Assembly: GCA_011390955.1 (NCBI GenBank)
Contig: JAABRM010000018.1
Span: 1 to 64,000, forward strand
DNA from: Oscillatoriales cyanobacterium
GTDB lineage: Bacteria; Cyanobacteriota; Cyanobacteriia; Cyanobacteriales; Laspinemataceae
Reading direction: 5' to 3'
DNA: 64,000 bases
In this document: in pieces, positions 8,613-15,563 of the stretch
Numbering within the stretch: the stretch's first letter is position 1
How the letters are laid out: each line of letters opens with the position of its first letter
Translations under genes and position numbers: made by a program
The notes under the pieces: model-generated
What the model was told of the DNA's origin: nothing
Database searches by the model: none
What the model saw: only the letters and a program-made list of their open reading frames with translations

Positions 8613-9514
8613 GTTCGGAATTAGAGTAAGGAATTAAAGATTCTGTAGAAGCCCGCGCATTTCGGCAGATATTTTTGGTTAAAAGCCAAAATCTAATCCC
8701 GAAATGGGCGGATCTTCCCACCAATGGCTACTTTTGCTTGTGGTACTTTTGGTCGCTGCTTATCATTGGATTTAGACCAACAATAATCTGTATAGTTTGT
8801 CACCAAACATTAGAGAAACATCCGGGAATATTTCTCTTTGTTTGTCAAATAATCAACCGTGAAACCGAAGCTACAAACCTCCGTATAATTACGGATATTT
8901 TGAAGATAGGAATTGGCAGATGCTGCCAGTAAGTATTTCAGGGTAACTCCTTTGATTAATCCACGTTTAAAGTCACTCAGGATTAAAATTTAATTTGATT
9001 ACCTTCAATGTTAAACAACTTAAATCTAAGTTGTCAATAGCCATAATCTGCGACATTTTTCGACATTTTTCGACATTTTTCGACATTTTTCCCAAAAATA
9101 AACAAATCCGGCAAATTGTTGCCACACCTTTAGCAAAAAATTTTTGCGACAAATTTTTCCATATTTACACTTGAGATACCTATACAACCTTTGTCTGGCA
9201 AAGGTTTCAACCCATGCTTTCCCTGACTTATCTCTCAGCAAAAAATTTTTGCGACATATTACCCCATGTCGCAAAATGTCGCAAAATGTCGCAAAATGTC
9301 GCAGTTAAAAGTTTTGTAAAGATTTGTTAAAGATGACATTTAAGCACTTTCTGTAACCTCTGTGACTCTGTGGTTCATTTTTGGTTCATTTTTACCACAG
9401 AGTCACCGAGAACGCACAGGGGGTATTTTGCCCCAAGAAAGCTTTCTGGAATAGAAATTACCGCCCGCCCAAACAAATGGTATAATTCAAATCAGGAATT
9501 ACTCAAATTAATCA
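8613..9514. other. 900-bp non-coding region with 10-bp repeat arrays
   Basis: No credible gene. Contains the two opposed 10-bp arrays described separately (9051-9090 and 9266-9303), a direct repeat of GCAAAAAATTTTTGCGACA near 9132 and 9238, and a hairpin with 12-bp arms TGACTCTGTGGT/ACCACAGAGTCA at 9363-9374 and 9394-9405. Short translated stretches here are low-complexity and not supported. Confidence 0.7.
9051..9303. repeat. Opposed arrays of a 10-bp repeat (CGACATTTTT / GCAAAATGTC), locus 1
   Basis: Four head-to-tail copies of CGACATTTTT occupy 9051-9090 with exact 10-bp spacing. The inverse-complement unit GCAAAATGTC occurs three times at 9271-9300 plus a half copy from 9266. The arrays face each other across about 175 bp that itself contains GCGACA twice. 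The same motif, spacing and inverted arrangement recurs at 19403-19653. Confidence 0.85.
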
Positions 9515-10299
9515 ATGAAAACCGATACAATATTTTATCAATTATTTTAGACATTTCCTAGTCTGGTATTTGAACTAATTGGGGCTGACCCAAAATCCGC
9601 CAGCAAGAATTCTCCTCTAGGGAAATTAAAGAACTGGATCGCCGGTTTGATGGGATCTTTTTGCCAGCGGCAGATGCGGATTTACCGATTTATTTCGTGG
9701 AAGTGCAGTTTCAGGAAAAATCGGACTTTTACTGGCGCTTTTTTACGGAAATATTTGTCTATCTGGGTCAATATCGACCCCCGCAAGATTGGTGTGCGGT
9801 AGCCCTCTTTGTCTCTAAGAGAATTGCCCCAGAAGTGCCGGTGCAATATCGGGGTTTGCTGATGAGTCAGCAATTGAAACTTGTCTATTTGGATGAGCTT
9901 ACTGAGTCAGAGTCTCCCTCTCTGGGACTGAGTATTGTGCAGTTGGTGGTGGGAGATAAAGATACGGCAAAACCCCTGACCGACCAAGCTATGCAGTCAG
10001 CGAACCAACTGAGTGATGCAGGGTTGAAGGCAAAAGTTGTAGAATTGATCGAAACGGTGTTGATTTATAAGTTTACTGAATTAACCAAGGAGGAAATCCA
10101 AGCAATGTTTAGCTTAAGTGATTTAAAACAAACAAGAGTTTACCAACAAGGGAAAGAAGAAGGTAAAGAAGAAGGTAAGCTGGAATCGGTGCCTAGTTTA
10201 TTGGCAGTGGGCTTAAGTGTAGAACAAGTTGCCCAGGCATTAAATTTGGATATAAAAGTGGTGCAGCAGGTTGCCTCTAAATCGGCGGAAAATTCTTAA
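9515..10299 (+). pseudogene. Rpn/DUF2887-type PD-(D/E)XK nuclease-like gene, inactivated
   Basis: The family start is visible at 9515 as MKTDTIFYQLF, but codon 12 is TAG (9548-9550), where members of the family usually have a sense codon. The reading frame resumes as TFPSLVFELIGADPKSASK and then breaks near 9600, with the remainder (FSSREIKELDRRFDGIF then LPAADADLPIYFVEVQFQ) in another frame up to 10299. The latter contains the nuclease core D...EVQFQ and the C-terminal QQGKEEGKEEGK tail typical of the family (recombination-promoting nuclease/transposase-like proteins). So there is one nonsense mutation plus one frameshift. The downstream 212 codons are open and could be misannotated as an intact short gene. 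Confidence 0.8.
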
Positions 10300-10948
10300 T
10301 CTTGACCAGTGAAAGAAAAAGAAACCGGGTTTCGGCGTTTTGTTTTGGTTTCTAGACCGAGATTTCTCTAGAAACCCGGTTTCTGTGACAATAGCGATCG
10401 CCCCTAATTATTGGTAGGGTGTGTTAGTCGGCGCGGACATTTTTGCTAACCACAAATAACCTTGAATATCGCCGACGTAACGCACCAAATCAACCCTGGT
10501 ATAAAAAGCGATCGCCCCCCTTAATAAAATTCGCTTTTATTAAGGACTTTAGTCTTACAAACCCTCGCGCCCACTAAAAAAGCGATCGCCCCCCTTAATA
10601 AAATTCGCTTGTAGTAAGGACTTTAGTCTTACAAACCCTCGCGCCCACTAAAAAAGCGATCGCCTCCCGCCAAAGAAACCGGGTTTCTATAACAATTTTG
10701 GTATCAATACGAGATTGTCAAAAGAAACCCGGTTTCTCAAACCCTCGCGCCCATCAAAAAAGCGATCGCCCATCTAAAAAGCGATCGCCCATCTAAAAAG
10801 CGATCGCCCCCTCAAAAAAACTTCGTTTGTAGTAAAGACTTTAGTCTTAGAAACCCTCGCGCCCCACAAAAAAGCGATCGCCCACAAAAAAAGCGTGTTA
10901 GCAAAGGCAGCAGAGAGCAAGTTTAGCCAAAGATTGTTAACACCGGAC
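10300..10948. repeat. Repeat cluster: families A and B plus 79-bp and 19-bp tandem repeats
   Basis: No gene. Family B palindromes lie at about 10319-10384 and 10671-10735 (AGAAACCGGGTTTC arms). A 72-bp family A unit lies at 10415-10486. A roughly 79-bp unit beginning AAAAAGCGATCGCCCCCCTT and ending ACAAACCCTCGCGCCCACT is repeated in tandem at about 10502-10590 and 10581-10668, with a third partial copy at 10797-10865. A 19-bp unit AAAAAGCGATCGCCCATCT is repeated at about 10757-10812. HIP1 octamers are dense. Confidence 0.85.
10415..10486. repeat. Family A 72-bp repeat, copy 1
   Basis: Runs from TAGGGTGTGTTAGTCGGCGC to GCCGACGTAACGCACC. The ends form an imperfect inverted repeat (GTTAGTCGGCG pairs with CGCCGACGTAAC). 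All seven full copies in the window are exactly 72 bp. Confidence 0.85.
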
Positions 10949-11309
10949 TTACAATGGCAAGTAACGCACTTGACCTTCCCACTCATTGTCTAAACTGAGT
11001 TCTGCCAATAATAAAATATCATCAATAACCAGGCCAATTGGAATGTTGAGGCTGACTTCAAAAACTCCAGGCATTGATTGACCTGCTTCAACTCTTTGAT
11101 AGGCATAGTCAGTAATTGTAGTTACATCATGGGTGAGTAAAACTCGTCCCTGTTGGGCAGCAAAAGCTAAGACAGTTGGATCGTCAGCACCAGAAAGATC
11201 CGCATCTTGAATGCGGATAATATCCAAGTTGGGTTGCCGACGCAATAACCCTCGGACAATATTGTTATTAATTATTATTAATATTCTCGTCGGCTAAAAA
11301 TTTGAGCAT
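10949..11309 (-). pseudogene. DUF5615 PIN-like toxin, frameshifted
   Basis: The family N-terminus is readable from the ATG at 11309-11307 as MLKFLADENINNN, but hits TAA at 11270-11268 inside an AAT/ATT microsatellite-like stretch. The rest of the protein (NIVRGLLRRQPNLDIIRIQD, LSGADDPTVLAFAAQQGRVL, LTHD) lies in another frame and is open to 10949. This is the typical DUF5615 (PIN-like, Mut7-C-like) ribonuclease fold with acidic residues in ADEN, D of SGADD and THD. The break may be slippage in the AAT run, so reversible expression is conceivable but unproven. It is separated from its expected DUF433 antitoxin partner (11440-11769) by a MITE-like insertion. Confidence 0.75.
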
Positions 11310-11313
11310 TTTC

Positions 11314-11442
11314 TAAGTAGGTGGGCAGAAATAAATGCACTACAGCCCAGATCAGAAGAAAAACTGTCATTCCCGCGAAGGCGGGAATCCAAAGCCTATC
11401 GGCGGGGAAGGAAAAGTGCAATTAATTATGTTCACCTACTTA
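11314..11442. mobile_element. MITE-like element, copy 1 (TAAGTAGGTG ends)
   Basis: A 129-bp element with 10-bp terminal inverted repeats TAAGTAGGTG (11314-11323) and CACCTACTTA (11433-11442). The inside carries a palindromic ATTCCCGCGAAGGCGGGAAT. Full relatives lie at 33650-33769 and 48370-48524, and half an element at 47797-47845. It sits exactly between the DUF433 and DUF5615 genes, and its right end supplies the TAA stop of the DUF433 gene. It carries no gene, so mobilisation would need a transposase in trans. Confidence 0.8.
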
Positions 11443-11769
11443 TGAGTTCCTCCGTCGTGCCAGCAGCCGATCGCGCATTCCGAGCGGGTCAAACTTGGCT
11501 TGATTTTGCTGGCGGATCTCCGTAGCGCGTTGTTGTCGCCGTTGCAAATAGGCTTCAACTTCTTCTTGATGCCTTAAGTAAAAACTAATCGCAGCATATA
11601 CGTCCGCTAATTGTAAAGATGGATATTGATAGACAATTTCTTCAGGGGTTGCGCCTTGCTTGAAGGTGACAACTACTGTGTCAAGGGTGACTCTGGTTTC
11701 ACCGACCCGGACAATGCCATCAGGCTGCATTTGCAATGGAATGGGTTCGGCGGTAATGGAAAGGCTCAT
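11440..11769 (-). CDS. DUF433-family antitoxin
   Basis: A 109-residue DUF433 protein: GIVRVGETRVTLDTVVVTFK (about residues 18-37), then the winged-helix-like GATPEEIVYQYPSLQLADVYAAISFYL (about 39-66), then a basic tail. DUF433 proteins usually precede a DUF5615 PIN-like toxin as its antitoxin/repressor. That order is kept here (toxin at 10949-11309, same strand), but a 129-bp inverted-repeat element now separates them. The last codons read RRRNS-stop, and the stop codon itself lies in the inserted element, so the native C-terminus may have been longer. Upstream ATG at 11769 is well placed. Confidence 0.85.
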   Translation of the reverse strand: MSLSITAEPIPLQMQPDGIVRVGETRVTLDTVVVTFKQGATPEEIVYQYPSLQLADVYAAISFYLRHQEEVEAYLQRRQQRATEIRQQNQAKFDPLGMRDRLLARRRNS

Positions 11770-12224
11770 ACGATTTAACTGTTTTTTCAGTTTTTATAGT
11801 CTATAAAGTTATTATAAAAATTTTCTGCCCAAGGTGGGGACGAGACGACAAGGCGATCGCCTATCAAGCCAAGAGAAACCGGGTTTCTTTGATAAGTTTG
11901 GTATTCAGACCGAGATTTCTGTAGAAACCCGGTTTCTGTCACCCCAATAAAAGCGATCGCCCTTATAATTCCTTATTCTTAGTAGGGTGTGTTAGGCGGC
12001 GGAGAGATTTTTGCTAATCACAAATAACCTTTAATTTCGCCGCCGTAACGCACCCAAGAATAAGAAACCGGGTTTATACCAGAAGGTATTAATAATGAGA
12101 TTTCTGGAGAACACCGGTTTCTGTCTGACCAGCGATCGCCTCTAATAACAATTGGTAGATCCCTTTAGCTTTTTGGTGGTTTATGGCATAATTATGCTAG
12201 ATCAATTTTTTCATAGATTGACTA
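11770..12224. repeat. Repeat cluster between DUF433 and MNT genes
   Basis: No gene. Family B palindromes at about 11870-11938 and 12061-12123 (arms AGAAACCGGGTTTCT / AGAAACCCGGTTTCT) flank a 72-bp family A copy at 11983-12054, with HIP1 octamers between them. Confidence 0.8.
11983..12054. repeat. Family A 72-bp repeat, copy 2
   Basis: TAGGGTGTGTTAGGCGGCGG ... TTCGCCGCCGTAACGCACC. The arms carry GGCGGCG/CGCCGCC where copies 1 and 7 carry GTCGGCG/CGCCGAC, a paired change that preserves the stem. Confidence 0.85.
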
Positions 12225-12533
12225 ATGTGGAAATCCAATATTCAGGTGCCTTTAGAAGCGATCGCCGCTTTTTGTAAAAAATGGCAAATTACCGAATTTG
12301 CCCTATTTGGTTCTATTCTCCGAGATGATTTTCGACCGGATAGCGATGTGGATGTTTTGGTGACTTTTGCGCCGGATGAAAAATGGAGTTTGTTTGATAT
12401 TGTCAGGATGAAGGAAGAACTTCAACTAATTTTTAATCGAGAGGTTGATTTGGTGCAAAAAGCTGGGTTAAAAAATCCGTTTCGACGTTATGAAATTTTA
12501 CGCACCAAAGAGGTGATTTATGCCGATAAGTAA
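12225..12533 (+). CDS. MNT-type minimal nucleotidyltransferase (MntA-like antitoxin)
   Basis: A 102-residue protein of the DNA polymerase beta-like fold. The nucleotidyltransferase signature GSILRDDFRPDSDVDVLV (residues about 29-46) supplies the Gly-Ser and two catalytic Asp residues, and a third acidic residue is in REVDLV (about 74-79). In MntA/HepT modules this protein AMPylates and neutralises a HEPN ribonuclease encoded directly downstream. Here the downstream HEPN gene (from 12520, overlapping by 14 bp) is truncated, so the antitoxin appears orphaned. The start ATG at 12225 gives the usual family length. Confidence 0.9.
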   Translation: MWKSNIQVPLEAIAAFCKKWQITEFALFGSILRDDFRPDSDVDVLVTFAPDEKWSLFDIVRMKEELQLIFNREVDLVQKAGLKNPFRRYEILRTKEVIYADK

Positions 12534-12696
12534 TCGAGAAGCTGCCTATATTTGGGATATTTTACAAGCGGCAATACGAATTCAGGAATTTACCGCAGGT
12601 TTATCCTGCGAAGGGTATTGTAGGGGCGAAGCATTCCGCCGATCTCCACCGCTAAAATTCAGAAATTCTGAAGCGGAATGCTTCGCCCTTACATAG
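12520..12696 (+). pseudogene. HEPN (HepT/DUF86-like) toxin, truncated by an inverted-repeat insertion
   Basis: ATG at 12520 overlaps the end of the MNT gene, as is normal for MNT-HEPN pairs. The first 31 codons (MPISNREAAYIWDILQAAIR, IQEFTAG) look like a HEPN N-terminal helix. The frame then runs into the inverted-repeat element at 12619-12693 and ends at TAG 12694-12696, giving 58 residues instead of about 110. The HEPN catalytic RxxxxH motif is absent, so a toxin activity is not expected. Confidence 0.75.
12619..12693. mobile_element. 75-bp inverted-repeat element (GGGGCGAAGCATTCCG type)
   Basis: Arms of 21 bp, TGTAGGGGCGAAGCATTCCG at 12619 and CGGAATGCTTCGCCCTTACA ending at 12693, differ at one position and enclose about 33 bp. 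A relative with the same arms is at 48671-48744. It interrupts the HEPN reading frame. Confidence 0.8.
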
Positions 12697-12704
12697 TAAT
12701 TTCC

Positions 12705-13364
12705 TTAAGGAGTTGCTAAAAATTCTGAGATTACTTTTTCGTTATGATAAATAGTAAATTTTCCATTGTAATTCATGGCTTTGCCACTTTTATCGGTTAA
12801 TCTAATTGTGATTCTGTAATCACTGTTTTTGGATATATACCCGTCTTTTAATGTTCCTATCATTTTTCCGTCAATAGTTTCATATTTGACTTTAATAGTA
12901 TTTGTATTCAGGTCATAACCATAAATCGACACCTCTTCTATTCGAGGTTTTCTTGAATTTTTGATTATCGGTGGGTTTACCGCACAAACTATTGGCTTTT
13001 TTTTCTCCTGTTTTTTCATTAAGTTATCGAAAATTTCTGTAATTTCAGCAATAGTTTCTTGTTTGACTACATCTAAGGTGCATTTAGCCTCACTTCCTGT
13101 GACGTGAACTAAATTGTTACTCAAGTCTGTAATTTCGTTCTTGACAATGCTTCTGGTTTCTTGGCTTAAGTCATTCAATAATTTATTTAATATTTTTGGA
13201 GTTTCTTTTGTTAGGTGTGCTACAGAGGTTTTACCTATGTCTCTGGATGCAGTTACAAATGCATCTCGATCTTTTTGACTGATGAAGCTCTTAGACGTCA
13301 AGCAACCTGAAGTCATCATGCTAAAAACAATTGCTATCAATAATGCAATTATACTTTTTTTCAT
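12705..13364 (-). CDS. Lipoprotein of unknown function
   Basis: A 219-residue protein with a classic lipoprotein signal: basic MKKS start, hydrophobic core, lipobox MTSGC (Cys at about 21). The middle (about residues 30-115) is helical and Lys/Glu/Thr-rich; a KKQEKKKP segment follows. The C-terminal 80 residues look like beta-strands (VSIYGYDLNTNTIKVKYETI, YRITIRLTDKSGKAMNYNGK), an Ig-like pattern. I do not recognise the family. It lies 126 bp from a second lipoprotein gene (13490-13885) on the same strand, so the two may be expressed together. AT-rich compared with its neighbours, which may mean recent acquisition. Confidence 0.75.
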   Translation of the reverse strand: MKKSIIALLIAIVFSMMTSGCLTSKSFISQKDRDAFVTASRDIGKTSVAHLTKETPKILNKLLNDLSQETRSIVKNEITDLSNNLVHVTGSEAKCTLDVVKQETIAEITEIFDNLMKKQEKKKPIVCAVNPPIIKNSRKPRIEEVSIYGYDLNTNTIKVKYETIDGKMIGTLKDGYISKNSDYRITIRLTDKSGKAMNYNGKFTIYHNEKVISEFLATP

Positions 13365-13489
13365 CTCATTTGCTCCTATAACACTACTACCATAATCAGT
13401 CTGGGTTTTTTTTGTAAGCTCTGGGGAGATAATCTTGGACGCATTCAGACTTCCACGCCTGAGCGATATTTCCTAAAAAATAATTTTGA

Positions 13490-13885
13490 TTAGTTGACTG
13501 AATCGTTTAATTTACAGGCAAATTGAATAAATGCTTGGTACAATTGTTCCTCTTGGCTAATTTTAGACGTTTCTTTTCTAAGAATATCTTCGACAACTTC
13601 TTTAGTTTTGCCAATCACCTCATTGGTCTTGCAACTAACTGTAATAACTTCCCTTGTTTTGTTTAGGGTTACTATTCGGTTTTGAGGATTAGCAGTATCG
13701 GGCAGATTTTTGGCTATTATATTAGATGAGATCATTATTTTAGAAGATAAACCTGGTTTTTGGGGTACTTTGCTTATCATCCTACCATTGTCAATATGGC
13801 GGCTTATAGTTTTCATTTGACGACAGCCAACAGCAGGAAGCATCAATAAAATAAGCACAACAACTTTAAGGTTAGGAAATTTCAT
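13490..13885 (-). CDS. Small lipoprotein of unknown function
   Basis: A 131-residue protein with signal sequence MKFPNLKVVVLILLMLPAVG followed by the lipobox Cys (AVGC, Cys21). The mature part is Lys/Asn/Thr-rich, has no recognised domain, and carries one more Cys near the middle (SCKTNE) and one near the C-terminus. It lies upstream of the 219-residue lipoprotein gene on the same strand with a similar AT-rich composition. Both are probably anchored in the inner leaflet of the outer membrane or in the plasma membrane. Function unknown. Confidence 0.7.
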   Translation of the reverse strand: MKFPNLKVVVLILLMLPAVGCRQMKTISRHIDNGRMISKVPQKPGLSSKIMISSNIIAKNLPDTANPQNRIVTLNKTREVITVSCKTNEVIGKTKEVVEDILRKETSKISQEEQLYQAFIQFACKLNDSVN

Positions 13886-13966
13886 AAGGATTGATTTTTT
13901 TGCCTAAGTTAATATAAAAATGACTTGAATAGTCAAAAAATGTGAAAAAGAGCCCCTCATAATCTG

Positions 13967-14038
13967 TAGGGTGTGTTAGGCGGCGGAAAGATTTTGTGAA
14001 CAAACAAATAACCTTCGATTTCGCCGCCTAGACGCACC
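13967..14038. repeat. Family A 72-bp repeat, copy 3
   Basis: TAGGGTGTGTTAGGCGGCGG ... TTCGCCGCCTAGACGCACC, 72 bp. The distal arm differs from other copies (CTAGACG in place of CGTAACG) and matches the partial copy at positions 15-30. Confidence 0.8.
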
Positions 14039-14096
14039 GAAAAAGCGATCGCCCTTGGGATGGATTTAGGGCTGAGGGGCGATCGCGATCATCTGC

Positions 14097-14504
14097 TTAA
14101 TCGCGTGTTGGGATAGGTCTAATAAATCGAGTATTTGCTCTAACAAAGCAATAAGACTCGTATCCGCCATCAACTTTTAGCCAAGGCAAATCTCGTTCAT
14201 CTAAATTAATATAAGGAGGGCCACCCCCAAAATGTTCGCTGGCCAGATAAAGAGTTTGACCTTGTGGTTGTACGACTACTACCGAGTAATTGGCTCCCGG
14301 CCCGCTGCGACAGTTAAGTCCATCGGGATCTGGATCTACCACTGTCCATCTGCTAGCTTCACGCACCGAATAGTAATCGCCGTTGGCATCTGGCCTGGGC
14401 ATTAAGGGAGTGGCAATTGCAGCGGTAGAAATCGCTGACATTGAAGAAACTAAACTGAGAGTTAATAGTCGCCTCAACATTTTACTTTTTTCTTTGTTGA
14501 CCAT
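14097..14504 (-). CDS. Secreted SH3-like domain protein
   Basis: About 135 residues from the chosen ATG at 14504 (MVNKEKSKMLRRLL). This start gives a basic n-region before a signal peptide that ends near TAAIATP. A longer frame reaches 14564 but would put 20 extra residues before the signal. The mature part has the pattern of a bacterial SH3 domain: DGLNCRSGPGANYSVVVV (the common 'NVRSGPG' motif), then a WLKVDGG strand and Cys. Two Cys residues (in LNCRSG and SYCFVR) could form a disulphide. Such domains bind cell-wall or protein ligands outside the cytoplasm. It lies in a run of exported proteins. Confidence 0.75.
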   Translation of the reverse strand: MVNKEKSKMLRRLLTLSLVSSMSAISTAAIATPLMPRPDANGDYYSVREASRWTVVDPDPDGLNCRSGPGANYSVVVVQPQGQTLYLASEHFGGGPPYINLDERDLPWLKVDGGYESYCFVRANTRFIRPIPTRD

Positions 14505-14599
14505 GATTTCAAAATTGGTTTTTGGAGTTTTATCGATTATTTGTAGCACCGCTATTTCAAACATTGAGTGAAGGATAAGCGATCGCCCCTTATTCTTAG

Positions 14600-14671
14600 T
14601 AGGGTGTGTTAGGCGGTGGAGAGATTTTTGCTAATCACAAATAACCTCTAATTCCCCCGCCGTAACGCACC
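14600..14671. repeat. Family A 72-bp repeat, copy 4
   Basis: TAGGGTGTGTTAGGCGGTGG ... CCCCGCCGTAACGCACC, 72 bp. It is followed at about 14681-14751 by a family B palindrome (AGAAACCGGGTTTCT ... ATTCCCGGTTTCTGTC). Confidence 0.85.
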
Positions 14672-14753
14672 GAAAAAGCCCAAGAAACCGGGTTTCTATA
14701 ACAATTTTGGGTTCGAGACCGAGACTTGGAAATATTCCCGGTTTCTGTCTGAC

Positions 14754-15293
14754 CTATCGTGCTTGCTGGAGTGCCTGCTGAATTTGCTGATAGGCTTGAG
14801 TATTTCCTTGTTGTTGGAATAAAGTGGCAGCTTGTTGCAAGTCGGCAACGGCTCCCGATCGATCCCCAAGTTGAGCTTTTGCTACAGCCCGATTGGTGTA
14901 AGCTTCGGCATATTCGGAGTTGTATTCGATCGCCTGGCTATACTGTTCGATCGCTCCTTGAAAATTTTTCTCTTCCATTAAAGAATTCCCCGTCTCGTAA
15001 TATGATGTTGCCATTGCTCCCAGAAGTTCGGCAAATCCTTCCATCTCTAAAAGTTCGCCTCCCAAAAGTCGCTCGATTTGCTCGATCTCCGCTGGAGTGA
15101 CATTTTCTTCATTTTTTACGAGCAATCGGTTATTTTTATCAAATGATTGCTGGGAAGAAGCCAGAACAATTCCGGGAATCATGGCTGAGATAGCCACAAG
15201 GGTTGCAGTTACGGCTAGGGTACGAGAAAGGAAGTTAGAAGACATGAAATTAAAAGTCATTGGCTGTGAGTAATGAAAAGACATGAAAGTCAT
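14754..15293 (-). CDS. Exported TPR-repeat protein, paralogue of 223-741
   Basis: A 179-residue frame; starts at Met12 (15260) or Met17 (15245) fit a signal peptide better (SSNFLSRTLAVTATLVAISA, cleavage near VLASS). Two TPRs lie near the C-terminus (about residues 97-130 and 131-165; GNSLMEEKNFQGAIEQYSQA, AYTNRAVAKAQLGDRSGAVA). The layout and the GDRSGA/QGAIEQY sequences match the protein at 223-741, so the two are duplicates now 14 kb apart, both with interspersed repeats nearby. An extracytoplasmic scaffold is likely; no partner is known. Confidence 0.85.
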   Translation of the reverse strand: MTFMSFHYSQPMTFNFMSSNFLSRTLAVTATLVAISAMIPGIVLASSQQSFDKNNRLLVKNEENVTPAEIEQIERLLGGELLEMEGFAELLGAMATSYYETGNSLMEEKNFQGAIEQYSQAIEYNSEYAEAYTNRAVAKAQLGDRSGAVADLQQAATLFQQQGNTQAYQQIQQALQQAR

Positions 15294-15310
15294 AGCTAGG
15301 GTAGCTAGGG

Positions 15311-15382
15311 TAGGGTGTGTTAGGCGGCGGAAAAATTTTTGCTAATCACAAATAACCTTCAACTTCGCCGCCGTAACGCACC
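15311..15382. repeat. Family A 72-bp repeat, copy 5
   Basis: TAGGGTGTGTTAGGCGGCGG ... TTCGCCGCCGTAACGCACC, 72 bp, followed by a family B palindrome at about 15393-15460 and HIP1 sites. Confidence 0.85.
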
Positions 15383-15563
15383 GGCAGGAGCCCAAGAAAC
15401 CGGGTTTCTACCATAACTTTGGTATGAACAACGAGATTTTTATAGAAACCCGGTTTCTGTCTGACCAGCGATCGCCCATTGATTGATTTAGCTGTGAGGG
15501 GCGATCGCTGACAGTAAATCAGTGAGACAAGGTGTTGCGGAGATGCTTGAATTAGGTACTTAT

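Noticed and set aside
10774-10986. A 70-codon minus-strand frame in the repeat cluster
   Set aside because: It is composed of repeat-derived sequence with HIP1 sites.
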